From Alistipes sp. (GTDB lineage Bacteria; Bacteroidota; Bacteroidia; Bacteroidales; Rikenellaceae): a DNA stretch of 50,926 bases. The position numbers and the translations under genes were made by a program. The first letter of the stretch is position 1. Each line of letters starts with the position of its first letter. Under the pieces are notes generated by a model, which saw nothing but the letters and a program-made list of their open reading frames with translations, searched no databases and was not told where the DNA came from. The DNA lies in the NCBI GenBank assembly GCA_017483225.1, contig JAFULF010000008.1:1-50926 (forward strand), written 5' to 3'. This document shows positions 42,164 through 50,526 of the stretch, piece by piece.

Positions 42164-45109
42164 TTAGAACTGGCAGTCAACGCCATCAACCTTAACAACA
42201 ACGCTATTGCGTGACCTAATATACTCGCTAAAATCAGCATAGTTGCTGCTGGTAAATGCAACACCATTTACTGTACAATTCTCAAACTCGTAAGTTTTTT
42301 CAGTACCAATGCAATCAATCCACTCAGTCGATGCTGAACCATCGAAGGTAAACTCACAATTCACGAGTTTAGTGCTTCCCCAAAGATTTGCACCATTGTA
42401 ACCGCTAACACCATTGCTCTTAAATGTACAGCCCTCAAAAGTGAGATTTGTCACAGCAGCACCAAAAGCGTTAAAGCCGGAGAAAGTGCAGTTGCGGAAT
42501 ACAACATCATTAGAACCTCCATCAAAGTGTGCTCCGTAGGTAGACCCGCTGAATACACAGTTCTCAAATACTACGGTCTCACCTGCATAGCAATATCTCA
42601 AACCATTCTTACCTACGAAAGAACAATCTTTGAAAGTACCATTAATAGTCTGCGATACAGCAGAACCACTCTCATTGGAGAATGTACCGCCGATAACGGT
42701 AGCACCATTTACGTTCAACGAAGAGGTGCCGGTAAATACGGTGTTCTCGTCGCAAACCAAAGTAGCGTTCTCACCAAAGGTCTTAGGGAAGGTGTACTCA
42801 CCCGCAGGAACCAATACATAAGCATTAGCCTCGCCCGCTGCGGTTGCAACCTGTGCACTTGTTGCAGGGGTTGACATCGCTTTTACCACACCACCATCCT
42901 TAGTAGCAGAGATGCCGGCAGTGTTTACATTGGTGATAGTACAAGCATCTGCGTTGTAGATTACAGAAGAGTTGCTTCCGACAGCGTAGAGAGCCCAGTC
43001 AGAGTTGCCGGTATATCCAGCTGTGCAGTGGAAAGTACCTGCGTTCAACACAGCAGAACCACCAGTAGCTGTAGCAATAGCACCGTGGTTACCGGTGAAG
43101 GTGCCACCGTTAACGGTGAGCTTCGCACCATTCAAAACATTAACTGCATAAGCCCAATTTTCACGATCATTCACATCGTTAGTTGTAGTGAAAGTACCAC
43201 CATTTACGATAGTCTCAGCGTTTGCTCCCGAAGTCCAGATTGAGTAGAATACAGCCTCAACAGTAGCATCCTCGATAGTGAGCTTACCCTCGTTGTTGAT
43301 AGCTGCACCCTTCTGGCTGTAAGTCTGAACGAACTTAACGCCGTCAATAACCATCTCGCCATAGTTGTAAACGCAACGACGGCTCTTCTCATCATTACCG
43401 GCAGCAATAGTACCATTACCATTGAGGGTCAAAGTACCATAGTTCTTGATAAGGTCAACAGAGTCAGTTGCAGGAATAGTTACAGTAACACCGTCGTTGA
43501 TAGTCAAGGTAGCCTCAACACCATCAGCGATATTTACAGCGTTCTCTGCGTCGAGAGTAACGTCAGCAGTAACAACAGCATCCAAACCTGCGTTGAGCAC
43601 GCTTGCAAGAGCGACAGCATTGGCAACCTCAACAGTTGCATCTGCTGCTACAACGCTCCAAACACCGGCCTCGCTCTCGATAGCAACATACTCGTCAGTG
43701 AGGAAGTTGGCGTGGTCACCTGGCTCTGCCTCGTTGTCAGCAGGGTTGAAGCCTACGAACTTACCGCCCTTGATAACGTAGTGGTTGCCGGTAGTGTTCC
43801 AAACCTTATCGGTGTGGTTGAGCAGATAAGTAGCACCCCACTCGCTAGGAGCAACAGCGAAAGTACCGTCGTTAATCTCGATATCACCACCATTAGACTG
43901 GAATACAGAAGTGTAGCCGGTGAAATCGCCACCATTTACAACAATCTTACCACCCTCGAAAGCAGCTGCAACATAAGCGTTATCAGCAACAACAGTACCC
44001 TCGCCGCTGAAAGTGAGAACAGCGCCGTCATAAACACGGAAGAAGATGTCTGCGTTATTTCCGCTGTTGTCGAGAGTCAGGGTGTGACCATTGAGGTTGA
44101 TGTTGGTAGATTGATACATTTTGAGTGGAGCAACGATAGTGAGGTCCTCGGTAAGGGTGAAGTCACCGTAAGGAATTACATAGTCGTCGCTTGCGCCATC
44201 CTGATCCTCATCCTCGAATGCAGGGTCAACAACGATAGTGAGGTCAGCAGGGTTTGTGAGCAGGCTACCGAGTACGTTAGTACGGTAGTTGCGCTGCAAT
44301 GGAGCTGCCGGATAAGCGATAGTGTGCTCGGTGCCGTCGTTGCATACGAAAGTAGCCTCGATAGGGAACAACTCCTTCTCGTTTACGAGGGTGTAGGTAG
44401 TTGCGATGTAGCGATAGAGAGTACCCTCTGCAACCAACTCCTCAGCAACCGAAGGAACAGCAGCCAAAACGAACTCTACCTCAGCAGCAGTACCAGAAAC
44501 CTCACCGGTGAAGAGGTCGAGAGCGTTGTAAGACGAAACCTTAACGGTTGACTGCGACAACTCTACGCCGGCAGCCTTTGCAGCAGCCAAATCCTCATCG
44601 GTAGTACCGTAGTTGAGCTGTGCGAAAGGACGCTTCAAGATGAAGGTGTGGCTTACAGGACCCTCAACCTTCAAATCCTCGCAGAGGAAGAAAGCGTCGA
44701 GCTTCTCGTTGTTAGCCTCAACACTTTTGTAATCAACTGCCAAAGCAGCCTTGTTGTCCTCCAAGGTTACGGTGTAGTGACCGTTACCCGACTTCTGTGC
44801 CCAGAATACGAAGGTATAGGTCTTACCCGATACCAGACGTGTTTGGAGAGTTGCCACGCCGTTGGTCATCTCCAAAGTGCCGCTGATATCCTCCAAGAGG
44901 TCGCCATCAGCAGCGTAGATACCGTACAATACCTCGTCAACGGTGTTACCGTCAGCGATAGCACGGGAAGCAAGACCAGGGAGCTCGGTCGAAAAAGAGA
45001 CCTCAACCTCTGTTCCAGCAGGTACAACAGTAGTCTCGGCAGGCTCTGTCGCACACGATGCAGCTACTACCATAGCAGCCAACATCACCAAAGAATAAAT
45101 ATTCTTCAT
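42164..45109 (-). CDS. Giant fimbrillin-like lipoprotein with C-terminal right-handed beta-helix (paralogue of 26388)
   Basis: This 981-residue surface protein has lipobox VAASC (Cys19) and an N-terminal fimbrillin-like domain (about 30-300) with EVEVSFSTELPGLASRAI (candidate processing Arg49), FVFWAQ, KRPFAQLNYG and PLQRNYRTNVLG, matching the protein at 26388 block for block. From about 320 onward, short repeats of the type NGGDFTGYTSVFQSNGGDIEINDGTF and FENCVFSGSTYGAHFDGGSNDVVFRNCTF build a parallel beta-helix. Both paralogues end with an ENCTVNGV/KNCTVNGV block. It is last in a four-gene operon with an OmpA-like/DUF3575 protein and two smaller lipoproteins, so it is probably displayed at the surface or assembled on a type V-like pilus. 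Confidence 0.85.
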   Translation of the reverse strand: MKNIYSLVMLAAMVVAASCATEPAETTVVPAGTEVEVSFSTELPGLASRAIADGNTVDEVLYGIYAADGDLLEDISGTLEMTNGVATLQTRLVSGKTYTFVFWAQKSGNGHYTVTLEDNKAALAVDYKSVEANNEKLDAFFLCEDLKVEGPVSHTFILKRPFAQLNYGTTDEDLAAAKAAGVELSQSTVKVSSYNALDLFTGEVSGTAAEVEFVLAAVPSVAEELVAEGTLYRYIATTYTLVNEKELFPIEATFVCNDGTEHTIAYPAAPLQRNYRTNVLGSLLTNPADLTIVVDPAFEDEDQDGASDDYVIPYGDFTLTEDLTIVAPLKMYQSTNINLNGHTLTLDNSGNNADIFFRVYDGAVLTFSGEGTVVADNAYVAAAFEGGKIVVNGGDFTGYTSVFQSNGGDIEINDGTFAVAPSEWGATYLLNHTDKVWNTTGNHYVIKGGKFVGFNPADNEAEPGDHANFLTDEYVAIESEAGVWSVVAADATVEVANAVALASVLNAGLDAVVTADVTLDAENAVNIADGVEATLTINDGVTVTIPATDSVDLIKNYGTLTLNGNGTIAAGNDEKSRRCVYNYGEMVIDGVKFVQTYSQKGAAINNEGKLTIEDATVEAVFYSIWTSGANAETIVNGGTFTTTNDVNDRENWAYAVNVLNGAKLTVNGGTFTGNHGAIATATGGSAVLNAGTFHCTAGYTGNSDWALYAVGSNSSVIYNADACTITNVNTAGISATKDGGVVKAMSTPATSAQVATAAGEANAYVLVPAGEYTFPKTFGENATLVCDENTVFTGTSSLNVNGATVIGGTFSNESGSAVSQTINGTFKDCSFVGKNGLRYCYAGETVVFENCVFSGSTYGAHFDGGSNDVVFRNCTFSGFNAFGAAVTNLTFEGCTFKSNGVSGYNGANLWGSTKLVNCEFTFDGSASTEWIDCIGTEKTYEFENCTVNGVAFTSSNYADFSEYIRSRNSVVVKVDGVDCQF

Positions 45110-45209
45110 AGTTGTTAATAATTAGAATTAGTTAATAAAATTGTTTGTTGTTTTAGTTTTGTTTTTATTATGTTTTGACCATTAAGCCTATGTTTTAGTT
45201 TCCTATCTA

Positions 45210-46070
45210 TCAAATATTTGCCGAGAACTTTCCGCAGAGGTTGGTCCTTCGGTTGGCCTCCAACGGGAAGTCGTCTATAACATAGCCGTCGATGATGGTC
45301 TGCGAGCCACACTTGACCGTCAGCGTGACCTCCACATCCTCGACAGGGAGGAGGTAGCAGGCTGCAAGACGGCGGTAGCCTCCGCCCTCATTGAGCACCT
45401 CGCCATCGAGACCCGTAGCCGTGAAGGTCTGCTCGGAGGCAGGGTGTGCGAGCGGCAGGGTCGTGAGCGCATCATAACGCAGAGCAGCACCACGCACCAC
45501 AACGGTAACATCTGCCGTCGAAGGGTCGGCGATAGCCTCGTAGAGGCTCTGCGGCAGGTAGATGCTCAGCTCGGCGAGCGGGCGGGTGAGCGTCACACTC
45601 TGGCTGAACGTGGCGACCGAGATATCCGCCGTGCCCGTGAAGGCATCGTAGAGGTCGCTATTTGCCGCAACAGCCGCAGGCATAGTCAGGGCCGAGAGGT
45701 CGAGCGAGCCATCCTCGCCCCACGCAGCCGCAGAGTTATAGGCCCAGAAGTGAGCCTTATAGTTCAACTCCGGCACAAGCATAGCCGAAACACTCGCCTT
45801 GCCGTTGCTCATCGTCGCCGTGGCAGCGACAGCCGGAGCCGCAGCGAGGGTGCCGTCGGCATCAACCCTATATATCTCATAGTAGAGGCAGTCGATAGCC
45901 TCGGCACGACCGAACTCGGCACGTGACTCACTATCGAGAGCAACACACAACTCCACGGCAGTAGGCGTACCTGCCTCCTGCACAAAGCCCTCATCGGTGC
46001 TACAAGCCACGCCCAGCAGCGCAACGAGCATCACGAGGATTCGATTGGTTATGTGTTTAGACAATATCAT
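45210..46070 (-). CDS. Fimbrillin-like lipoprotein (single domain)
   Basis: The 286-residue lipoprotein has lipobox GVAC (Cys23) followed by STDEG, an acidic stretch that fits surface export. The whole mature part resembles the N-terminal domain of the two giant proteins: AHFWAY for FVFWAE, YDAFTG, TRPLAELSIY for KRPFAQLNYG, and PLEANRRTNLCGKF for PLQRNYRTNVLGSL. It lacks the beta-helix. It may be a structural or anchor subunit of the fimbrial-type assembly. It lies 17 nt after the gene at 46088-47155 and about 100 nt before the giant. Confidence 0.8.
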   Translation of the reverse strand: MILSKHITNRILVMLVALLGVACSTDEGFVQEAGTPTAVELCVALDSESRAEFGRAEAIDCLYYEIYRVDADGTLAAAPAVAATATMSNGKASVSAMLVPELNYKAHFWAYNSAAAWGEDGSLDLSALTMPAAVAANSDLYDAFTGTADISVATFSQSVTLTRPLAELSIYLPQSLYEAIADPSTADVTVVVRGAALRYDALTTLPLAHPASEQTFTATGLDGEVLNEGGGYRRLAACYLLPVEDVEVTLTVKCGSQTIIDGYVIDDFPLEANRRTNLCGKFSANI

Positions 46071-46087
46071 ATAATATATAATAGGTA

Positions 46088-47155
46088 TTACTCGTAGAAA
46101 ATGTTGAAATCATCCTTAAAGCCCGGCGAGATACCGACACCACCACCCGCACTTCGGGTGAGGAAGTTATCCTTGATGACGGTTATCTTGCTACGTTTCA
46201 ACGGCACAGGGATATTGGTGACCTTGGAGAGGAGCTGGTCGTCCTCGTCATAGACATAGAGCGAGATATTCGCCTCCATACCCTCCGGCTTAACCATCAT
46301 ATAGTCGAAGCCCAACTCCGCCTCATTGTCCGAGAGCGGCGAGATACCCGACGAGAAGAGCTTGCCCGGGTCACCCGACACCGGCTCGTTGCGGTACATA
46401 TGAAACTCGTTAGGCATCCATCCGTTATATCGTATCTCCAAGCGGAAGTCGGAGAAGTTGACCGACGACGGCAACATATCCTCCGGACGGATGGTCGCAC
46501 CCAGAGCCTCGGCCTTCGCCTGACGTACCTGCAAAACTCGGGTGACGAACTCTTGAAGGTCAGTGGTCACGAGGCGGAACTTACCCATAGGTCGCACCAT
46601 AGGCAGGAGCGCATCTACCGCCGTAGGGTCAAGGTCGTAGCGGACAGGGACATCTATATCGCAGGTGCCGATAAAGGCATCTCGCATATCGAGGTTACCG
46701 TAGTGTGTATCGCCAATGAGGCGGATAGCAGAGAAGTCGTCGGCATTATAGAACTTATTCTGCACGCTGCCATTATCGACGTAGTCGGCCCAAGCGTAGA
46801 GGCGGTACTTGCCCGGCGCCAACTTGACGGTCGTCGAGAAGTCGAGCGACAGCGCATCGTCGGCCGAGAAGGTCCACTCCACAGCCGGAGTCTCCGAGTA
46901 CTTGCCCGAGGCGAGCACCTCGTAGGCATTGACACGGTAGCGGACATCGTAGTCACTCGGTGCCGCCGAGATGATAGGCAAACCAAACTGCGTGCGGTCG
47001 ATAACCGCATCAACAGTCATAGGCTCCTCGAACTCCAAACGCAGAAGCACATTGACATCCACCGGTGCCTCCGGCCACTCGTGCACGTTACACGAGAGCG
47101 TGGAGCCCAGCAGCGCCAAACATATTGACAGATATTTCGCCAATCGCTTCATCAT
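46088..47155 (-). CDS. FimB/Mfa2-like or DUF-type fimbrial lipoprotein
   Basis: The 355-residue lipoprotein has lipobox STLSC (Cys22), NVHEWPEAPVDVNVLLRLEFE after it, and a beta-rich body with LAPGKYRLYAWADYV (about 120-134) and MRDAFIGTCDIDVP. The opening and the APGKYRLYAWADY block recall Mfa2/FimB-type anchor lipoproteins of Bacteroidota. I am not certain which Pfam family it belongs to. It starts 8 nt after the DUF3575 gene and is followed by the fimbrillin-like gene, so it is probably an anchor or assembly component of the same surface structure. Two adjacent ATGs make the start uncertain by one residue. Confidence 0.68.
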   Translation of the reverse strand: MMKRLAKYLSICLALLGSTLSCNVHEWPEAPVDVNVLLRLEFEEPMTVDAVIDRTQFGLPIISAAPSDYDVRYRVNAYEVLASGKYSETPAVEWTFSADDALSLDFSTTVKLAPGKYRLYAWADYVDNGSVQNKFYNADDFSAIRLIGDTHYGNLDMRDAFIGTCDIDVPVRYDLDPTAVDALLPMVRPMGKFRLVTTDLQEFVTRVLQVRQAKAEALGATIRPEDMLPSSVNFSDFRLEIRYNGWMPNEFHMYRNEPVSGDPGKLFSSGISPLSDNEAELGFDYMMVKPEGMEANISLYVYDEDDQLLSKVTNIPVPLKRSKITVIKDNFLTRSAGGGVGISPGFKDDFNIFYE

Positions 47156-47163
47156 CGGTTTCG

Positions 47164-48378
47164 CTATCTCTTCTTCAAATCAAAACTGTACGAGAAGTTC
47201 ACACCCACATTATCCAACGCCACAGCGGTCTTGTGGACACTGCCCACAGCCTTCGGGCCATCCTTATAGTTGAGGAACTTATCGTAATGCACATCGTAAA
47301 CACCCACGCCGAGCGTGAACTCTACCTTCCAGCGCTGGTTCTTGCTTATCGGCATACGGTAGCCGGCATTGATACCGCCACCGAGCGCCGGCGTCTCTCC
47401 ATTGTGGTCCTGCACACGCCACTCGCCTTTGAGCGCCAAGTTGTAGAGCGCTGCGCCGAAGTGAGCACCCACAAACCAGCCGTCACGCTCCTTAAACCAG
47501 TAGCGCAACTCCGGATAGGCTCCGAACAGACGGAACTTGATGCCATAGGTAAAGTAGTTCCACGCCGAGTAGTATATCGGGAGGTTAAACGAGAAGTGCT
47601 TTGCCAAGTCGAACTCCACAGCCACGTTGGTCACACCCATAGCCCACGCAAAGGCGTTGGTTTTCAGCGTAACCTGCGGCACCCACATATCCGGCACACG
47701 TGGCGCAGCCACCACCGGCGCAGGGAGTGCAGAGAAGGTCGCAGCGGTAAGCGCACTCGCAGGGGCCACCTGCACAGGCTCCTCCAACGGGAACTTCGGC
47801 GGCTCGACACCTACGACAACAACCATCTTGAAGCGGCGCAACTGCGGGAAGTGATTCTCCAACATATACTCCCAGCTATGACCGCCGTGCAACTGCATCA
47901 GCGGACGCTTAACCTCCGTAGTAGGCTGTGTGCGCAGCAGTTGCAGCACCTCGTCACGATACGGGGTCTGCACATCTGCCTCAACCTTACGGATAAGTTC
48001 GGCATAATCCTCATCTCGCAGGATGGTCTCGACCACCGAGTCGGCAACCCTCACTCGCTTGTCGAGGTAGTTCATAATGCTACGGGCACGCTGCTTCGAG
48101 AGGCGCTGGTTGACCACAAGCGGACCCTCCGGCGAAGCACCCGACGTATATATTACCTTGATAATTGTTTGCAGGGTATCCTTCTGGATTGCACGTATGC
48201 GCTCCAAGAATGCATCCATACGCTCGCCATTGCCCTCAAAGTCGGCTTCCCAACGTGAACTGCCCTGGCGGAAGAAGATTTTGAGCGAATCGACACGCTC
48301 AACCCCCTTCGCAAATGCCGTCGTCACCGACAACAGCAGCACAAAAAATATGAATACCCTCTTAAAAAATGTTTGCAT
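47164..48378 (-). CDS. OmpA-like/DUF3575 fusion protein opening a fimbrial-type operon
   Basis: The 404-residue protein has a signal peptide (cleavage likely after AFA), then an OmpA-C-like segment (IKVIYTSGASPEGPLVVNQRLSKQRARSIMNYL, about 70-102). After a Pro/Ala-rich linker (about 190-225) comes a DUF3575 barrel domain beginning TLKTNAFAWAMGVTNVAVEF. Proteins of this build stand at the head of many Bacteroidota fimbrillin operons and are thought to sit in the outer membrane. I chose the ATG at 48378 (MQTFFKRVFIFF) because the signal peptide begins there; an ATG at 48402 adds eight residues. A promoter lies at 48462. Confidence 0.83.
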   Translation of the reverse strand: MQTFFKRVFIFFVLLLSVTTAFAKGVERVDSLKIFFRQGSSRWEADFEGNGERMDAFLERIRAIQKDTLQTIIKVIYTSGASPEGPLVVNQRLSKQRARSIMNYLDKRVRVADSVVETILRDEDYAELIRKVEADVQTPYRDEVLQLLRTQPTTEVKRPLMQLHGGHSWEYMLENHFPQLRRFKMVVVVGVEPPKFPLEEPVQVAPASALTAATFSALPAPVVAAPRVPDMWVPQVTLKTNAFAWAMGVTNVAVEFDLAKHFSFNLPIYYSAWNYFTYGIKFRLFGAYPELRYWFKERDGWFVGAHFGAALYNLALKGEWRVQDHNGETPALGGGINAGYRMPISKNQRWKVEFTLGVGVYDVHYDKFLNYKDGPKAVGSVHKTAVALDNVGVNFSYSFDLKKR

Positions 48379-48461
48379 TTTCAATATCGAGTTCCAACTC
48401 AACCCCAGCCGTCAAACCGGCTTCACACACAGGGTCAAATTATGCTCACTTTTTCCAACCG

Positions 48462-48469
48462 CAAAATTA
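48462..48469 (-). promoter_or_regulatory. Promoter -7 element of the fimbrial-type operon (TAATTTTG)
   Basis: Exact TAnnTTTG match on the minus strand, with a leader of about 80 nt. A C9/G9 run lies about 46 bp upstream of it (48515-48523), where it could affect promoter activity. Confidence 0.5.
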
Positions 48470-48514
48470 GTACTTTTGATTTTAATTCGCAAGAATTTTT
48501 ACAAGAAAATTTTA

Positions 48515-48523
48515 CCCCCCCCC
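48515..48523 (-). repeat. G9 homopolymer upstream of the fimbrial operon promoter
   Basis: Nine G on the minus strand, about 46 bp upstream of the -7 element at 48462-48469. Confidence 0.7.
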
Positions 48524-48740
48524 GTCGCTTGTAATGCGCTGATACACAACGTGTTAGAATTTGCATATTTTTACGCACGTATATAAAATAGGTGTTTTTC
48601 GTTGATAAAAAGCGGCTGTTCGTGGGGAATTTCGCCCTATTTTCGGCAGGGTTTTCGGTTTTTGAGGGGACAGCAGCGGGGGTGGCCGGCGCAACGAAAG
48701 GGCGAGTAAGTGGGGCAAACAATGGCATCTCTTGCGCAAC
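48524..48740. other. Gap upstream of the fimbrial operon, no gene recognised
   Basis: AT-rich at its left end and G-rich to the right. No tRNA or convincing open frame on either strand. The repeat array begins near 48730. Confidence 0.4.
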
Positions 48741-48799
48741 GATAAGGGCGAGTAAAGTCGGGTAAGGTCACGCAACCTGCGGTTGCTTTAAGGTCGGGT

Positions 48800-48894
48800 A
48801 AGGGAGAATAGTGAATTTAGGGAGTTTAAGGAGATTAATGATTGCGCTATCCCTAAATTCTCTAAATTTCTTAAATTCCCTAATCGTTGCGCAC
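48800..48894 (+). repeat. AGGGAGAATAGTG intergenic repeat module
   Basis: Contains AGGGAGAATAGTGAATTTA, AAGGAGATTAATGATTGCGC and CCCTAATCGTTGCGC. The same module lies inside both long inverted repeats (29761-29820, inverted; 41888-41947). A GGTCACGCAACCTGCGGTTG hairpin module just before it (48766-48790) has a relative near 29912. Confidence 0.7.
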
Positions 48895-48931
48895 CCCTCC
48901 CTTAATATCCCTTAACAACCCTTAAACTTTT
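48895..48931 (+). repeat. Half copy of the palindromic intergenic repeat
   Basis: Only the right arm of the repeat is present (CCCTTAATATCCCTTAACAA and AAACTTTT), directly joined to the first full copy at 48932. Confidence 0.65.
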
Positions 48932-49079
48932 GCGCAACGGTAAAGGTTGTTAAAGGCTATTAAAGGTGATTAAGGGGAACGCAGGCAGTTTGTGGTAAGG
49001 TCGCAAGTGTCCGCAGCATATTGCGCACCATTAATAACCCTTAACATCCCTTAACTCCATTAATAACCCTTAAACTCTT
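48932..49079 (+). repeat. Palindromic intergenic repeat, tandem copy E1
   Basis: A 148-bp unit starting GCGCAACGGTAAAGG, with TTAAAGG units, a GGTCGCAAGTGTCCGCAGC core and a right arm of CCCTTAA-type units ending AAACTCTT. It is followed head-to-tail by E2. Confidence 0.85.
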
Positions 49080-49217
49080 GCGCAACGGTAAAGGTTATTA
49101 AAGGCGATTAAGGAAAACGCAAGCGGCTTGGGGTAAGGTCGTAAGAGTCCGCAGCGGATAGCGCAACATTAATAACCCTTAACATCCATTAACTCCATTA
49201 ATATCCCTTAAACTCTT
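49080..49217 (+). repeat. Palindromic intergenic repeat, tandem copy E2
   Basis: A 138-bp unit starting with the same GCGCAACGGTAAAGG and ending AAACTCTTGCGC, with a GGTCGTAAGAGTCCGCAGC core. One left-arm unit is missing compared with E1. Confidence 0.85.
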
Positions 49218-49245
49218 GCGCCACCTTTTGCGCCCTCTGCGCAAG

Positions 49246-49370
49246 TCTTTTTCATTTTAAGGAGGTAAATGCAACGCTCGCCGATATTCTTGGCAATGAG
49301 CAGTACACCAAGTACAGCTCATTGCCAAGAATGAGGTAGCGGCCGCAATTGCCCCTTAAAATGAAAAAGA
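49246..49370. repeat. 125-bp element with nested perfect inverted repeats
   Basis: The outer arms are 17-bp perfect inverted repeats (49246-49262 and 49354-49370; TCTTTTTCATTTTAAGG). Inside lies a second perfect 16-bp inverted repeat (49286-49301 and 49317-49332; ATTCTTGGCAATGAGC) with a 15-nt loop. The right outer arm is shared with 42088-42110 and touches the stop codon of the DUF3098 gene. It could be a MITE-like element, a terminator or a structured RNA. Confidence 0.7.
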
Positions 49371-49643
49371 TTAGAAGCGTTTAAGAATAGCATAAACCTC
49401 AAAGGCAAAGCCAAATACGACGACGATTGGTGCCAGGGTGATGCGTCGCCACGAGAAGATTCCGTAGTCGAAATTTTCGGGTGTGGCGGGCTCGCCTCCC
49501 GACATCAGCACGAAGCCTATGATGATAATCACGGCACCCACCAGAAGCAGGACATAGTTGCGCATCGAGAGCGCCATCTGCTCGTCATTCTCTCCCTTTA
49601 TACTATTAAACTTGGCGACAAGAGCCTCCCACCACTTTTTCAT
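49371..49643 (-). CDS. DUF3098-family small membrane protein
   Basis: The 90-residue protein has two membrane helices (about 29-48 and 68-87) around a short loop containing FVLMSGG and IFSWRRITLAPIVVVFGF, which match the DUF3098 family found beside ftsX in Bacteroidota. It starts 1 nt after the ftsX stop codon, so it is almost certainly co-translated and may assist FtsX or the division or cell-wall hydrolase machinery. That role is an inference from position. Confidence 0.85.
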   Translation of the reverse strand: MKKWWEALVAKFNSIKGENDEQMALSMRNYVLLLVGAVIIIIGFVLMSGGEPATPENFDYGIFSWRRITLAPIVVVFGFAFEVYAILKRF

Positions 49644-49644
49644 A

Positions 49645-50526
49645 CTAATAGAGATATATTTTGTTTGACTTCATATTCACAAATTTGTTCACCGCAAAGA
49701 GGGTGAAGAGCACCGCCACAACAACGCCCACGCCCACCAGCGCAGCAGCGATGATGCCCAGCTCCTCAATACGTATAACGATGCCCAGCTCCGGCATAGT
49801 ATGTGCCAGGCCGCAGAGGGTAGCGGCAAACAGGAGTGTCGCCAACACGCCGGCAATCAGTCCTTGGAGCGCACTGCGGTTAAGGAATGGGCGCATAATA
49901 AACCACTTGGTTGCACCCACCAGCTTCATCGTGTTTATCACCTCACGGCGAGAGAAGATGGCGAGGCGGATGGTATTATTGAGCAGGATGAGCGAGATTA
50001 CGAGCATAGCACCGCCGAAGAGCAGCAGCAACAACTGCATAGTATCCAGCACGTTATGCACACGCTCCAACAGCTGCTCCGGATAGCTCACACGGGTTAT
50101 CTCCTCCCGACTTTCGAGCTCCTCGACAAACGCCTCTCGTGCCTCCTTGTCGGCAGAGGCTGCCGAGAGTGTCACGTCGAAGGTGTCGGGCAGAGGGTTT
50201 TCGCCAAGGATACCCTCTATATCCACGTCAAATACGGCACGAAACTCCTCATCTGCGAGCTTATCCTCCTTCGACACAAAGCGCACGCCGACAACCTGCT
50301 CGCTCGTTGCAATCTGTGCCGAGAGGGTGTCTCGCTGCGGCTCCGAGAGCCCATCCTTCAACTCTACAATCATCGTCACCCCCTCACGCATACTCTGCGC
50401 CGTGGTGAATACCGATGCCATAATATAGCCTATGGCACCCAAAACAAAGAGTACGAGTGCGATACTCACCGTGGAGACGGTATATGAACGAAGCACTCTA
50501 CGCTTCAATGCCGTGTTATTTTTCAT
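49645..50526 (-). CDS. ftsX: Cell division ABC-type permease FtsX
   Basis: The 293-residue protein has the FtsX layout: a cytoplasmic start, TM1 (about 18-40), a periplasmic domain (about 45-160, with MIVELKDGLSEPQRD), then three more helices. It includes the FtsX/MacB-type FSRREVINTMKLVGATKWFIMRPF block (about 190-213) facing FtsE. It works with the ATPase FtsE to activate cell-wall hydrolases at the septum; no ftsE is in the window. It overlaps the upstream YfhO-like gene by 11 nt. Confidence 0.93.
   Translation of the reverse strand: MKNNTALKRRVLRSYTVSTVSIALVLFVLGAIGYIMASVFTTAQSMREGVTMIVELKDGLSEPQRDTLSAQIATSEQVVGVRFVSKEDKLADEEFRAVFDVDIEGILGENPLPDTFDVTLSAASADKEAREAFVEELESREEITRVSYPEQLLERVHNVLDTMQLLLLLFGGAMLVISLILLNNTIRLAIFSRREVINTMKLVGATKWFIMRPFLNRSALQGLIAGVLATLLFAATLCGLAHTMPELGIVIRIEELGIIAAALVGVGVVVAVLFTLFAVNKFVNMKSNKIYLY

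Noticed and set aside
48932-49217. Possible CRISPR or satellite array
   Set aside because: There are only two and a half units, each about 140 bp, with no short identical repeats, unique spacers or cas genes. They fit the interspersed palindromic repeat family.
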